Shown: positions 25,743-34,610 of the stretch, piece by piece
How positions within the stretch are numbered: the first letter of the stretch is position 1
How the letters are laid out: each line of letters begins with the position of its first letter
Assembly (NCBI RefSeq): GCF_003721565.1
Contig: NZ_RJJE01000017.1
Span: forward strand, 1,042,636-1,106,635
Reading direction: 5' to 3'
Origin: Rufibacter immobilis
GTDB lineage: Bacteria; Bacteroidota; Bacteroidia; Cytophagales; Hymenobacteraceae
DNA: 64,000 bases
Position numbers and translations under genes: made by a program
The notes under the pieces: model-generated
The model's input: only the letters and a program-made list of their open reading frames with translations
Databases searched by the model: none
What the model was told of the DNA's origin: nothing

Positions 25743-26330
25743 TTAGTACTTAGCCCAGATTAACTTCATTTTTATTCCTGTCTGCTTCTCAAGTAGAGTT
25801 ACAAATTCCTCATGGTTGGCTTTATCAAAGTCAGGATTGATAATCGTTACCTGATATTTTGAGAATCCTGTTTCTGTATCGTATTTCAAATTATTTAAGC
25901 TTACTTCCTTTTTGCAACATGGAGCGATAAATCCCATATCCGCAAAGTCAGTTTCATGTGCTTTGGTCATTCCATCCTGCCAAAGCTCGGTTTCTATTAC
26001 GCTTCCGCAGTTTGAGCACGAGATTGTCTCCAGATCTACACCTGAATCCACAAACTCTATTTTGTTTTTCAAGTCGAAGGTTATCTCGTTTTCTGGGAAC
26101 GCTTCGGTAATCAAATCCGCTATTACTTGATTCTGTGCTTCTGTTAATTCTAGTCGGTAGTCAACTGGAATGACTTTTAATTGGAAGCCCGAGAAAACCG
26201 AGTTTTCAGGTTTATAGGTAAACTTAACTCCAACTTCTTTTGATGTCCTTTCCATTTGTCTCTTCTCTTTACTTGCGGAACAAGCTGATATTATCTGTAA
26301 TATGAGCAAGAATATAAATGATTTCTTCAT
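25743..26330 (-). CDS. Lipoprotein with paired cysteine motifs, cassette 2-2
   Basis: MKKSFIFLLILQIISAC is a lipoprotein signal with lipobox ISAC. The mature part contains CSNC and PCC about 30 residues apart, suggesting a zinc ribbon or knuckle. No family is recognised. The ATG at 26330 is preferred over 26339. AT-rich coding and exact fit between two attC-like sites mark it as cassette cargo. Confidence 0.7.
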   Translation of the reverse strand: MKKSFIFLLILQIISACSASKEKRQMERTSKEVGVKFTYKPENSVFSGFQLKVIPVDYRLELTEAQNQVIADLITEAFPENEITFDLKNKIEFVDSGVDLETISCSNCGSVIETELWQDGMTKAHETDFADMGFIAPCCKKEVSLNNLKYDTETGFSKYQVTIINPDFDKANHEEFVTLLEKQTGIKMKLIWAKY

Positions 26331-26342
26331 TATTAACATTTA

Positions 26343-26397
26343 TGCCAACGGCTAGTATAACGGCGGCGGAGGCTGGCGTTTATACAGTGATGTACTA
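26343..26397 (-). other. attC-like site I (array 2), partly eroded
   Basis: Minus strand: R''-side GTAGTACATCAC (expected GTAGTACAAC from the start of cassette 2-1), L'' GTATAAACG, L' CGTTATAC, spacer TAGCC, R' GTTGGCA. Confidence 0.65.
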
Positions 26398-26399
26398 CG

Positions 26400-26846
26400 C
26401 TATTTCTTCACACCTTTCATATTTCCGTACTTCCCCGCAATTTGCTTAAGCTCTCCAACAGTCTTTTTTAGGTATGACTGGTCAGAGTTGAATTCAAAAG
26501 TTAATTCATTTTCCAAGTCGCTGAAAGTATTGAAGTTTCCTGTAATATTTACTTGACCTAGATTATTGTAATTAATCGTGAACTTTAAATTATCTTCATA
26601 ATTAGCAAAATCTGCAGAGCCTTTCACTTCTTCATTACAAGCTTCAAGTTTTTTGTAGAATTCGTAAAGTTCTCCTGTCGATGTCCAGAAGGTTGAATTG
26701 GCAGTGAAACTTCCTGATTTCATATCTACAGCAGCTCTAAGTTCGTAGCCGCCCCAATGGCAGGTCGATTCTGGGAATCCGTAAACTTCTTGAAACTTGA
26801 CTTTTAGGTAATTCCCGTTTTCACCTATCATTGAGAATTCTTCCAT
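26400..26846 (-). CDS. Hypothetical protein, first cassette of array 2
   Basis: The 148-residue protein (MEEFSMIGENGNYLKVKFQE ...) is predicted soluble with alternating strands (YELRAAVDMKSGSFTANSTF) and a short helical C-terminus (GELKQIAGKYGN). I do not recognise it. The ATG at 26846 is preferred. An in-frame TTG at 26864 lies in the crossover box itself. It is 106 bp from the leader promoter. Confidence 0.68.
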   Translation of the reverse strand: MEEFSMIGENGNYLKVKFQEVYGFPESTCHWGGYELRAAVDMKSGSFTANSTFWTSTGELYEFYKKLEACNEEVKGSADFANYEDNLKFTINYNNLGQVNITGNFNTFSDLENELTFEFNSDQSYLKKTVGELKQIAGKYGNMKGVKK

Positions 26847-26858
26847 AATTATAATGTA

Positions 26859-26865
26859 GTACAAC
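26859..26865 (-). other. Array 2 first crossover box (attI-like core)
   Basis: GTTGTAC on the minus strand, followed by TACATTA. The box of array 3 reads GTTGTGG then TACATTA, so the two arrays share this junction sequence. Confidence 0.6.
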
Positions 26866-26951
26866 TACCAGATAAACGCGTTTATCCGCCCTATATTTAT
26901 TGCTCAACCTACGTTTAGTATTTCTGTAGCCGGCGGCAAAACGGAAATGAG

Positions 26952-26990
26952 CTACCGAATATACTATATAGCAACCACTTAATAAAGCAC
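26952..26990 (-). promoter_or_regulatory. Leader promoter of cassette array 2
   Basis: Minus strand: TTTA, 19-base spacer (TTAAGTGGTTGCTATATAG), then TATATTCG and GTAG. Same element as in arrays 1 and 3, 87 bp before the first crossover box. Confidence 0.7.
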
Positions 26991-26994
26991 CTCC

Positions 26995-27032
26995 GGTTTA
27001 GGGGCTCTTTTTACTAAAAGAGCCCCTAAACG
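26995..27032. repeat. Palindromic repeat copy 6
   Basis: GGTTTAGGGGCTCTTTTTAC and complement. It abuts the leader of array 2. Confidence 0.8.
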
Positions 27033-27141
27033 TATTACTTAACACCCTTGAGTTTTATTTCCAATTAAATCATAGGCTGTTCCCCTCCCTACTACTCCTC
27101 TCTACCTTCACACTTTTAACAATAGTCCACCGGGGATTCCG

Positions 27142-27149
27142 TATATTTG
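27142..27149 (+). promoter_or_regulatory. -7 box of ychF
   Basis: TATATTTG, a perfect TAnnTTTG, 89 bp before the start codon. Confidence 0.45.
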
Positions 27150-27238
27150 CAGCCGCTTCAGTCGGCGGTGGGCTGTTTATCAGTAACCTTGGGCAGAGGC
27201 GACAACATCAACCTTGAATTTAGACCAACCTTATATCT

Positions 27239-28336
27239 ATGGGACTTCGTTGCGGAATAGTGGGTTTACCAAACGTGGGCAAATCTACGCTGTTCAATGC
27301 CTTGTCAAACGCCAAAGCCGAATCGGCTAACTACCCTTTCTGTACCATTGAGCCCAACGTGGGCGTGATCACCGTGCCAGACGAACGCCTCCAGGTGCTG
27401 GAGGAACTGGTGCACCCAGAGCGGGTAATGCCTACCGTGATGGAGTTTGTAGACATTGCCGGTCTGGTGAAAGGCGCGAGCAAAGGCGAAGGGTTGGGCA
27501 ATAAATTCCTGGCCAACATCAGAGAAGTAGATGCCATCATTCACGTGGTGCGTTGCTTTGACGATCCTAACATTGTGCACGTGGCCGGTGGCGTAGACCC
27601 CGTGTTTGACAAAGACGTGATTGACACAGAGCTCCAGCTCAAAGATCTGGAGTCCATTGATAAGAAAATTGCCAAAGTGGAGCGCACCGCCAAATCAGGC
27701 GATGCCAAAGCCAAAAAAGAGTTCGCCAGCCTGCAGCGCTTCAAGCAACACCTGGGGAGTGGGAAAAACGCCCGTTCTCTAGATTATGCAGATGAAGACC
27801 TGGAGGCCGTGGCCGATCTACAGTTGCTCACCATTAAACCGGTGATCTATGTAGCCAACGTAGACGAGGAGTCTATCCAAACCGGCAATCAGTTCCTGGA
27901 GGCCCTCAAAGAGCACGTGAAAGAGGAGAACGCCCAGGTAGTAGTTATCTCCGCGGCCATTGAAGCCCAGATCGCTGATTTCACTGACCAAGAGGAAAAA
28001 GAAATGTTCCTCGGAGAATATGGTTTAAAGGAGTCAGGCCTGAACCAGTTAATCAGAGCCTCCTACGCGCTGCTGGACCTCATCACCTACTTTACCGCCG
28101 GCGTGAAGGAAGTACGCGCCTGGACCATCCGGAAAGGCTGGAAAGCTCCGCAGGCCGCCGGGGTCATCCACACAGACTTCGAGAAAGGCTTCATCAGAGC
28201 TGAGGTTATTAAACTACCCGATTACGTGGAGTACAAAACCGAAGCCAAAATCAAGGAAGCCGGTAAAATGGCCTTGGAAGGGAAAGACTACGTGGTACAG
28301 GACGGTGACATCATGCACTTCCGCTTTAACGTGTAA
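27239..28336 (+). CDS. ychF: Redox-regulated ATPase YchF (OBG family)
   Basis: The 365-residue protein has the P-loop GLPNVGKST, the switch DIAGLVKGASKGEG, and a C-terminal TGS-like domain (AGVIHTDFEKGFIRAEV, ending QDGDIMHFRFNV). YchF binds ATP in preference to GTP and associates with ribosomes. Length is standard. It is transcribed away from cassette array 2 and ends at a strong terminator. Confidence 0.97.
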   Translation: MGLRCGIVGLPNVGKSTLFNALSNAKAESANYPFCTIEPNVGVITVPDERLQVLEELVHPERVMPTVMEFVDIAGLVKGASKGEGLGNKFLANIREVDAIIHVVRCFDDPNIVHVAGGVDPVFDKDVIDTELQLKDLESIDKKIAKVERTAKSGDAKAKKEFASLQRFKQHLGSGKNARSLDYADEDLEAVADLQLLTIKPVIYVANVDEESIQTGNQFLEALKEHVKEENAQVVVISAAIEAQIADFTDQEEKEMFLGEYGLKESGLNQLIRASYALLDLITYFTAGVKEVRAWTIRKGWKAPQAAGVIHTDFEKGFIRAEVIKLPDYVEYKTEAKIKEAGKMALEGKDYVVQDGDIMHFRFNV

Positions 28337-28356
28337 GCAATCTGGAATCTAATCGC

Positions 28357-28386
28357 AAAAGGAGAGGTAACCCCTCTCCTTTTTTA
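28357..28386 (+). terminator. Terminator of ychF
   Basis: AAAAGGAGAGG / CCTCTCCTTTTTT hairpin with T-run. Confidence 0.85.
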
Positions 28387-28610
28387 TTGAATACTACTAT
28401 ATATAATTTCCTGCTTCCTTTAGAGCTTTCGTCATTTTCAAAGGTTCACTCAACTATTCGTTTTGCATAATTATAATTTTACCAATAATTACCAATCTAG
28501 CTATCAGCGCTTTACCAAATATTGCAATTTATTTTTATACACTTAAGGCAACATTTTAAGGAAAAACGGGTAAATATGGGCAGAATACTATATTACTACT
28601 TTGTAACACT

Positions 28611-30086
28611 ATGAAAAAAACCTTACTTAAAGCTTCTGTACTCGGCGGGTTACTGCTGACTATGGTAGCTCCCATGGACTCCATGGGACAATCTGCTGAT
28701 CGTAGAACAAGTATCTCCATCTATGGCAGCAACATTCAGGCCCGTACCAATCTCCGCAACGATATGTGGGACATGAGCAATGGCTCATGGGGCGGTGGCT
28801 TAGGCATTAACCGTTACCTCTCTCCATCTTTTGATCTGTCCCTGCAACTGAATTACTTTAATCTGGAGCAGGATGGGTCTTATAACATCAACGGTGGCAA
28901 CGGAGCCATGCGTTTTGAAGATGAGGTAGGTACTGCCAACTTAGGCCTTAAACTGAAATTGAACAACGGCAAAATCCTGAAGGAAGATGCGTTTGTTCAG
29001 CCGTACCTTATGGGTAGCGTGGGCGCTCAATACGCTAGCGTTGAAGCTTATTACCCTACCGGAGCTACTCCGGCTACTTATGATGAGGGTATCTTCCGGA
29101 TGAACTTTGCCGGTGGTGCCGGTTTAGGCTTCAGAATTTCTGACGGAATCGGTCTGTTCGTGCAGAGCACCTTGAACTACCCAACCACAGACCTGCTTGA
29201 CGGTATCAAGTACCGCGACTCTGATGAACTAAACGACCGTTACCTGCAGCACTCTGCCGGTCTTACTTTCTCTTTAGGGAAAGCCAAAGATACTGATGGA
29301 GACGGTGTTTCTGACAGAAGAGACAAGTGCCCAGACACCCCAGCCGGTGTGCAGGTAGACAAAGACGGCTGTCCATTAGACGGTGACAAGGACGGAGTTC
29401 CAGATTATCAGGATAAATGTCCTACTGAGGCCGGTTCTGCCGCTTTGGAAGGCTGCCCAGATAGAGACAATGACGGTGTACGTGACTCTGAGGATGAGTG
29501 CCCAGACCAAGCTGGTCCGGCCGCTACAAGAGGTTGCCCAGACGCTGACGGCGACGGTGTTGCTGACAAAAACGATAAATGCCCAGACACCCCAGCCGGT
29601 ACTCGTGTAGACGCCAGCGGATGTCCATTGGTAGTTGACCGTGACGGTGACGGCGTGAATGATGATGTTGACCGTTGCCCAGATGTAGCCGGTTCTGCCG
29701 CTAACATGGGTTGCCCAGGCTTAGATGCCGCAGACAGCACCTACATGGCCCGTGTTCCTAAGATTGAGTTTGAGTTCAACAGAGCAGTGCTCAAGAAAAC
29801 TTCTTACCCAACTCTGGACAGAATGTCTACCATGCTGGCGAAATATCCGCACTACAACCTGCGTATCTCCGGCCACGCTGACCACATTGGTTCTAACGAG
29901 TATAACCAAGAGCTTTCTGTTCGCAGAGCAGACGCTGCCAAGTCATACTTGACCAACCAAAAAGGAGTAGCTTCTGACCGTATCATCACCGAAGGTTTCG
30001 GGGAAGAGCGCCCAGTTGCTCCTAACACCACCAGCGCCGGACGTGCTAAAAACCGCCGCGCAGAGTTCCGCCTCTTCATTCAATAA
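28611..30086 (+). CDS. OmpA family outer-membrane protein with TSP3 repeats
   Basis: A signal peptide (MKKTLLKASVLGGLLLTMVA) is followed by an eight-strand beta-barrel region to about residue 220. Five calcium-binding thrombospondin type 3 repeats (pattern DGDGVxDxxDKCPDT) come next, then a C-terminal OmpA domain with ISGHADHIGSNEYNQELS and RRADAAKSYL, which holds peptidoglycan. It likely anchors the outer membrane to the wall. Monocistronic with its own terminator. Confidence 0.94.
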   Translation: MKKTLLKASVLGGLLLTMVAPMDSMGQSADRRTSISIYGSNIQARTNLRNDMWDMSNGSWGGGLGINRYLSPSFDLSLQLNYFNLEQDGSYNINGGNGAMRFEDEVGTANLGLKLKLNNGKILKEDAFVQPYLMGSVGAQYASVEAYYPTGATPATYDEGIFRMNFAGGAGLGFRISDGIGLFVQSTLNYPTTDLLDGIKYRDSDELNDRYLQHSAGLTFSLGKAKDTDGDGVSDRRDKCPDTPAGVQVDKDGCPLDGDKDGVPDYQDKCPTEAGSAALEGCPDRDNDGVRDSEDECPDQAGPAATRGCPDADGDGVADKNDKCPDTPAGTRVDASGCPLVVDRDGDGVNDDVDRCPDVAGSAANMGCPGLDAADSTYMARVPKIEFEFNRAVLKKTSYPTLDRMSTMLAKYPHYNLRISGHADHIGSNEYNQELSVRRADAAKSYLTNQKGVASDRIITEGFGEERPVAPNTTSAGRAKNRRAEFRLFIQ

Positions 30087-30110
30087 CCGAGAGTCCGGAA
30101 AATGAGTAAG

Positions 30111-30143
30111 AAAAAGCCCAGCCATCTTTGGCTGGGCTTTTTC
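30111..30143 (+). terminator. Terminator of the OmpA gene
   Basis: AAAAAGCCCAGCCA / TGGCTGGGCTTTTT perfect hairpin. Confidence 0.9.
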
Positions 30144-30169
30144 TATGTTTGTCCTGCAACTTTAACTAT

Positions 30170-30712
30170 ATGGAAAAGGAACAGAAACTAGAGGTGTGGC
30201 TCAGAGGCCCTCTCCCAGACGTACCGCCCCTGCTGCAACCGGTAGCCCACGCGCTGTTGCAGGCACAGGAGGAAGTACAGCGGTATCTGGAGCATTTTCC
30301 GCAGGAGCTTCTCTGGGAAAGGCCGGCGGGAGTAGCATCGGTGGGATTCCATCTGCAACACCTGGCGGGAATACTGGACCGGCTGCTCACCTACGCCCGC
30401 GGCGAATCTTTATCTGAAGAAGCCTTCCAATACCTGAAAGCCGAAGGCACCCCACCCACCACCGGAGGCTCCGTGGAAGAATTGGTCCAGAACTTTAATA
30501 GGCAGCTGGAGAAAGCGCTAGCGCAGATCAAGGCAACAGATCCTTCTACCCTTACGCAGGAAAAAGCTGTGGGCAGGGCGCAGCTTCCTTCCACGGTGGG
30601 GGGCCTGCTCTTCCATGCCGCTGAACACACCCAGCGGCACGTGGGCCAGCTTTTAGTCACTTCCAAAATTCTTCAAGCAGGTTTAAACGTTCCGGCGGCA
30701 TCTCAGAAGTAA
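30170..30712 (+). CDS. DinB family protein
   Basis: The 180-residue four-helix protein has the metal-binding histidines of the DinB/YfiT superfamily: FHLQHLAGILDRL and FHAAEHTQRHVGQL. Members are thiol-dependent or metal-dependent transferases in most known cases, for example bacillithiol transferases. The specific role here is not known. The ATG at 30170 is chosen because the longer frame overlaps the terminator of the previous gene. Confidence 0.87.
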   Translation: MEKEQKLEVWLRGPLPDVPPLLQPVAHALLQAQEEVQRYLEHFPQELLWERPAGVASVGFHLQHLAGILDRLLTYARGESLSEEAFQYLKAEGTPPTTGGSVEELVQNFNRQLEKALAQIKATDPSTLTQEKAVGRAQLPSTVGGLLFHAAEHTQRHVGQLLVTSKILQAGLNVPAASQK

Positions 30713-30751
30713 ACTTACATCTGCCAACAGAACATTTTGAGACTTTGATTT

Positions 30752-30803
30752 GCCCCTAAACAGGAACTGCCCGACATTGTCGGGCAGTTCCTGTTTAGGG
30801 GCT
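30752..30803. repeat. Palindromic repeat in inverted arrangement
   Basis: Here the outer and inner parts of the repeat are swapped: GCCCCTAAACAGGAACTGCC ... and its complement with GCCCCTAAAC outside, loop ATTG. A half copy (TTTAGGGGCTGTTTTTCCT) overlaps its right arm. Confidence 0.75.
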
Positions 30804-30832
30804 GTTTTTCCTAAATCAGGGTAAAACCAGGA

Positions 30833-32998
30833 TTAGTTGTAGTGCGGTAACAGGTTGTACACTTCGCCAAACTCAAGCATCTGCTGCGTGAAATTGTCTG
30901 GGTATACCACCAGCACATCTACCACTTTGCCGTTATTAACTACAGGTGTCAGCTTTGGCTGGATAAAGCCCTGGTACGGCGCAATGTTTAATTTACTGTA
31001 GCGCTGCAGCACCTCTTTGTGCAAGACAGGGTCTACTTTAACGCCGTACGTTTCCACCAGTTTCTCAGCGGCTTTGAAATCTCCCTCAGAGGTAATGCGC
31101 TGGGTTTCGCGGAGCAGTTGCCCGAAGAGGGCGCGTAGTTTCTGGTAATCGTTTACCTTGAAATACGTTTTGCCGTCTTTGGTCACGCGCTCAATCACGT
31201 TGTCTTTTCTGCCTTTCTCGTAAGCCCAGGCGGCTACCATCTGACGGTTGCGCATGTGGTCTTCCTCAATCTTCTCACCGGGAGCCAGGCGGGAAAGCTG
31301 CGTCATCAAACCGTTCCGGATGTAGCCATCATATTCGGCTTTTCCTACCTCCAATGAAGGCATTACCCCTATTTCCACCAGTTTGGGGTCCATCACGTAG
31401 TAAAGGGCTACCAGATCGGCGCGGCCTTCTTCCATGGTGCTGGCGTAGTTCTTAAGGGTCTGCTTTGGCGTGCCCACCCCAGGGTTAATCTGCCCAGAGG
31501 CGTGCCCAATCACTTCGTGCATGTCGGTGTGCAGGTCGCTGGCCAGGGAGCTGTACTTTTTAGCCCGGTCAATTTCCTCCTGGCTGTAGGCGAATTCACT
31601 TAAGGCGCTGCCGCCGGAGTTGGCCGACTCATTGTACGCATGGACAATGTTGCCCAGGTTCACCGATTTTGAGCCGTGTTCTTTCCTGATCCAGTTGGCA
31701 TTGGGCAGGTTAATCCCGATGGGCGTGGCCGGAGCCGCGTCGCCGCCTTCCACCACGGTGGTAATCACTTTGGCTGTGATGCCCACCACGTTCTTTTTCT
31801 TGTGCTGCGGCAGCAAAGGCGAATTGTCCTCAAACCACTGCGCCTGATCGCCTATGGCTTTGATGCGCTTGGTAGCCTCTTCATCTTTAAACGACACCAC
31901 TGACTCAAAGGAGCCTTTGAGACCCAACGGATCATCGTATACCTCAATAAAGCCGTTCACTACGTCTACCGCTGAGTTCACATCCTTCACCCAGGCAATG
32001 TTGTACTCATCAAACACTTTCAGGTCGCCGGTGCGGTAGAACTCCACCAGTTTCTGCAGGGCCAGGCGTTGCTCATTGTTCTCAGCCACCGCCACCGCTT
32101 TTTCCAGCCAGAAGACAATGCGCTGGATGGCCGGGCCGTACATGCCGTCTACTTTCCAGACTTTCTCCACCAGCTGTCCGTTCTCTTTCACCACCTTGGA
32201 GTTAAGGCCATGGGAAACCGGGCGCGGATCATTCTTAACGTCTTTTTTGGCGTAGAAAGCCTCTACCTCTTTCTGGGTTACTCCTTCATAGAAATTCACC
32301 GCCGAAGTCTTGATCAGGTCCTCACCCGCCGCCTTGTTCACTTGTTTGGCATCAAGGTTGGGATCAAACAGAATGGGCGTGAGCCACTTAGTGAAGCTCT
32401 CCACAGTTTCGCCTTTCTGCAGCGGCAACTGGTTGGCCGGTACTCTCCTAATGGAAGAAGCCAGAAACTCCTGGCTGAATTCTGGCAACATTTTGTTGGC
32501 CGAGTAATGGTGGTGGATGCCGTTGGCGAACCACACGCGCTTGGTGTAGACCATGAACTTCTCCCAGTCCGGTGAGGTGGAGCGGTCACGCTTATTCCTC
32601 ACAATGGCATCCAGCGTGCGCCTGATGCGCAGGTTGTGCTTGTAGTTCTGGTCATAGATGATGTCACGGCCCGACAGAGCAGCTTCATAAAGGTAATACA
32701 GCAACTCTTTCTGCTGGGCGCTGAGGTTCTCGAAGCCGGGTACCCGGTACCGCAGAATCCGAAGATCGGCGAACTGCTCGGTCACATATTTGAAATCCTT
32801 GTCATCTTGAATGATCTGGGGCGGCGAGGTTTTCTCTGCGGACACCACATTCTGGCTCACGCTGCTTCCGCTGGCCACCACACTCGCCGAAGCGGCGGCA
32901 GGAGTAGTAGAAGTGGCAGTAGTCGCTTTTTTCGCACAGCCGCCCGCCAGCAGAGAGGCCAGCAGGAAAGCCGATGCGGCTATTGGGGTTTTCTTCAT
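30833..32998 (-). CDS. Dipeptidyl-peptidase III family lipoprotein (M49)
   Basis: The lipobox LLAGGC in MKKTPIAASAFLLASLLAGG shows export to the envelope. The zinc motif HEVIGH (HExxGH) is the hallmark of M49, and the downstream EEGRADLVAL supplies the third ligand. DPP III removes dipeptides from the N-terminus of oligopeptides. The 721-residue length fits the bacterial lipoprotein subfamily common in Bacteroidota. Confidence 0.92.
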   Translation of the reverse strand: MKKTPIAASAFLLASLLAGGCAKKATTATSTTPAAASASVVASGSSVSQNVVSAEKTSPPQIIQDDKDFKYVTEQFADLRILRYRVPGFENLSAQQKELLYYLYEAALSGRDIIYDQNYKHNLRIRRTLDAIVRNKRDRSTSPDWEKFMVYTKRVWFANGIHHHYSANKMLPEFSQEFLASSIRRVPANQLPLQKGETVESFTKWLTPILFDPNLDAKQVNKAAGEDLIKTSAVNFYEGVTQKEVEAFYAKKDVKNDPRPVSHGLNSKVVKENGQLVEKVWKVDGMYGPAIQRIVFWLEKAVAVAENNEQRLALQKLVEFYRTGDLKVFDEYNIAWVKDVNSAVDVVNGFIEVYDDPLGLKGSFESVVSFKDEEATKRIKAIGDQAQWFEDNSPLLPQHKKKNVVGITAKVITTVVEGGDAAPATPIGINLPNANWIRKEHGSKSVNLGNIVHAYNESANSGGSALSEFAYSQEEIDRAKKYSSLASDLHTDMHEVIGHASGQINPGVGTPKQTLKNYASTMEEGRADLVALYYVMDPKLVEIGVMPSLEVGKAEYDGYIRNGLMTQLSRLAPGEKIEEDHMRNRQMVAAWAYEKGRKDNVIERVTKDGKTYFKVNDYQKLRALFGQLLRETQRITSEGDFKAAEKLVETYGVKVDPVLHKEVLQRYSKLNIAPYQGFIQPKLTPVVNNGKVVDVLVVYPDNFTQQMLEFGEVYNLLPHYN

Positions 32999-33287
32999 GA
33001 TAGGTTGTAAGCTAATAAAGAATAAAAGTAGGGATTTAAGAACTGGCAGACAATAACCGGTTCAGGAGACTACTCATCCGTGGTTTTTGCCTTATTTCAG
33101 AAAAACAGCCGCTAAACGCATCTGCTTCTCCCACCCGTTAGAAAAGTTTGAGCGTTTGGCGCAGCAAGCAAGAGGTTCAAGCGGGAATAACTATTCCAGG
33201 TTCATTTACAAACTTCCCCTCTCCTGTTAGTCGCGGTGATTTTATTTTATTCCTCAGATTCTGTAGATTAAGAGAAAAAACAAAACC

Positions 33288-33758
33288 ATGGCCGCCATTC
33301 ACCTTCTTCTGGACGAGTACGCTCAAAGTCACCGCAACGGCACCAATAAAACCATCCATTGGATCTGCGTACCGGCCATTATGGTGAGTCTGGTGGGCTT
33401 GATCTGGTCTATTCCGGTGCCCGCTTTCTTCCGTAACCTTCCTTTTCTGCTGAACTGGGGCATTTTGTTTGTGCTACTGGCCATGGGGTACTACATCGCG
33501 CTTTCGCCCAGGTTGGCGCTGGGCATGGTACTGGTGAGTTCTTTCTTCCTTTGGATTGTCTACCAGCTAGACCAGATACAGGAGTTGCCCCTCTGGGCCA
33601 TTTCCCTGATCATTTTTGTGGTGGCCTGGATTGGGCAGTTTGTGGGGCATAAGATTGAGGGCAAGAAACCATCGTTCCTCAAAGACCTCCAGTTTCTCCT
33701 CATCGGGCCGGTGTGGCTTCTGAGTTTTATTTACCAACGGCTCGGGATAAAGTATTGA
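33288..33758 (+). CDS. DUF962 / Mpo1-like membrane protein
   Basis: The 156-residue protein has HRNGTNKTIHWICVPAIM at the N-terminus, four hydrophobic segments and GHKIEGKKPSFLKDLQFLLI, the conserved signature of Mpo1/YGL010w. Yeast Mpo1 is an iron-dependent dioxygenase that alpha-oxidises 2-hydroxy fatty acids. The histidines needed (in the HxxxxxxxIHW and GHKIEGK segments) are present. Function in bacteria is inferred. Confidence 0.88.
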   Translation: MAAIHLLLDEYAQSHRNGTNKTIHWICVPAIMVSLVGLIWSIPVPAFFRNLPFLLNWGILFVLLAMGYYIALSPRLALGMVLVSSFFLWIVYQLDQIQELPLWAISLIIFVVAWIGQFVGHKIEGKKPSFLKDLQFLLIGPVWLLSFIYQRLGIKY

Positions 33759-33773
33759 GCCAGTAGAGAGCCC

Positions 33774-33817
33774 TTGCGTTTAGGGGCTGTTTTTGGAAAA
33801 ACAGCCCCTAAACGCAA
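33774..33817. repeat. Palindromic repeat copy 7
   Basis: Perfect inverted repeat: TTGCGTTTAGGGGCTGTTTT and complement. A half copy (CCGTTTAGGGGCTGTTTTTC) follows at about 33921-33940. Confidence 0.85.
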
Positions 33818-34092
33818 AGCTTCTTTTCTGCCCAGCAGTAAAGACTGCCTGATAGCCCCGCGTATGTTTACCAGTAGAAGCTTGCAGAATTTTATGCTTT
33901 TAGGTATCCGTCTGTACCGCCGTTTAGGGGCTGTTTTTCTGAAATCGGGCTTAAAACAGATGCAGCTTTAGCACAGCTGGACGCTTGTACTAAAGCAAAT
34001 GTCACTGGGCATCCCTTCAGGTTTACAATTAATTAACATCAGAATAAAACAAAAACTTAGCGGTCTTGTACCAAGGTTCAACGCGGCGTCAC

Positions 34093-34100
34093 TACATTTG
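34093..34100 (+). promoter_or_regulatory. -7 box before the small Cys protein gene
   Basis: TACATTTG, perfect TAnnTTTG. It lies inside the longer open frame and so supports the downstream start at 34122. Confidence 0.45.
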
Positions 34101-34121
34101 CGCCATATTTGTTTGTGCCTT

Positions 34122-34502
34122 TTGAAGAGACTCGCCACCATATTGCTCCTCCTGCTCATGCTCACCCAGGCATTCAGCAAAGCATTGATTGTGCTGGACT
34201 ACGAGGCGAACAAAGACTTCATCACTAAATTTCTCTGCATCAACCGCCAGAAACCTCAATTGCAATGTAACGGCAAGTGCTACCTTAAGAAGAAGCTGAA
34301 GAAAGCTGACCAGGCAGAAAACTCCCCCGCTTCCAAAGAGCAAAAGCAGAAGCAACAGGACCTTACTCTCTATTATCAGCCCTTGGCGGCGTCTATTTCC
34401 TTATCTCTTCCTCTAGAGGCGCGGCCTTTGGCTTCTCCCTTGGAAGGTACTCCTGCGGGAGCGCAGATTACGGTGTTCCAACCACCCAAATTTACGGTTT
34501 AG
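34122..34502 (+). CDS. Small exported cysteine-containing protein, TonB-receptor neighbour
   Basis: With a TTG start at 34122 the product begins MKRLATILLLLLMLTQAFSK, a signal peptide. The mature part has three conserved-looking cysteines (FLCINRQ, LQCNGKCYLKKKLKK) and a short tail ending VFQPPKFTV. Similar small proteins precede TonB-receptor genes in other Bacteroidota as far as I recall, with no known function. The pattern of cysteines suggests a metal or disulfide role. The following receptor and Cys-rich propeller protein strengthen the metal hypothesis. Confidence 0.6.
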   Translation: MKRLATILLLLLMLTQAFSKALIVLDYEANKDFITKFLCINRQKPQLQCNGKCYLKKKLKKADQAENSPASKEQKQKQQDLTLYYQPLAASISLSLPLEARPLASPLEGTPAGAQITVFQPPKFTV

Positions 34503-34510
34503 CTGAAAAG

Positions 34511-34582
34511 ACAGCCTTCGCGCCTACTTGGCCCGAAGCGCACGGCTGTACCCGCTGTTTCGGGTGGGGCGGCTGCCTTTTT
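34511..34582 (+). terminator. Structured leader/terminator between the Cys protein and TonB receptor genes
   Basis: Two consecutive hairpins (ACAGCC...GGCTGT with inner TTCGCGC/GCCCGAA, then ACCC...GGGT) end in CTGCCTTTTT. This could be a partial terminator or a regulatory leader for the receptor gene. Confidence 0.45.
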
Positions 34583-34610
34583 CTGAGTTTCTTACCGTAA
34601 ATCTTTTCCC

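Noticed and set aside
33999-34502. Longer start (ATG 33999) for the small Cys protein
   Set aside because: A perfect -7 box at 34093-34100 lies within that extension and the signal peptide begins at the TTG at 34122.
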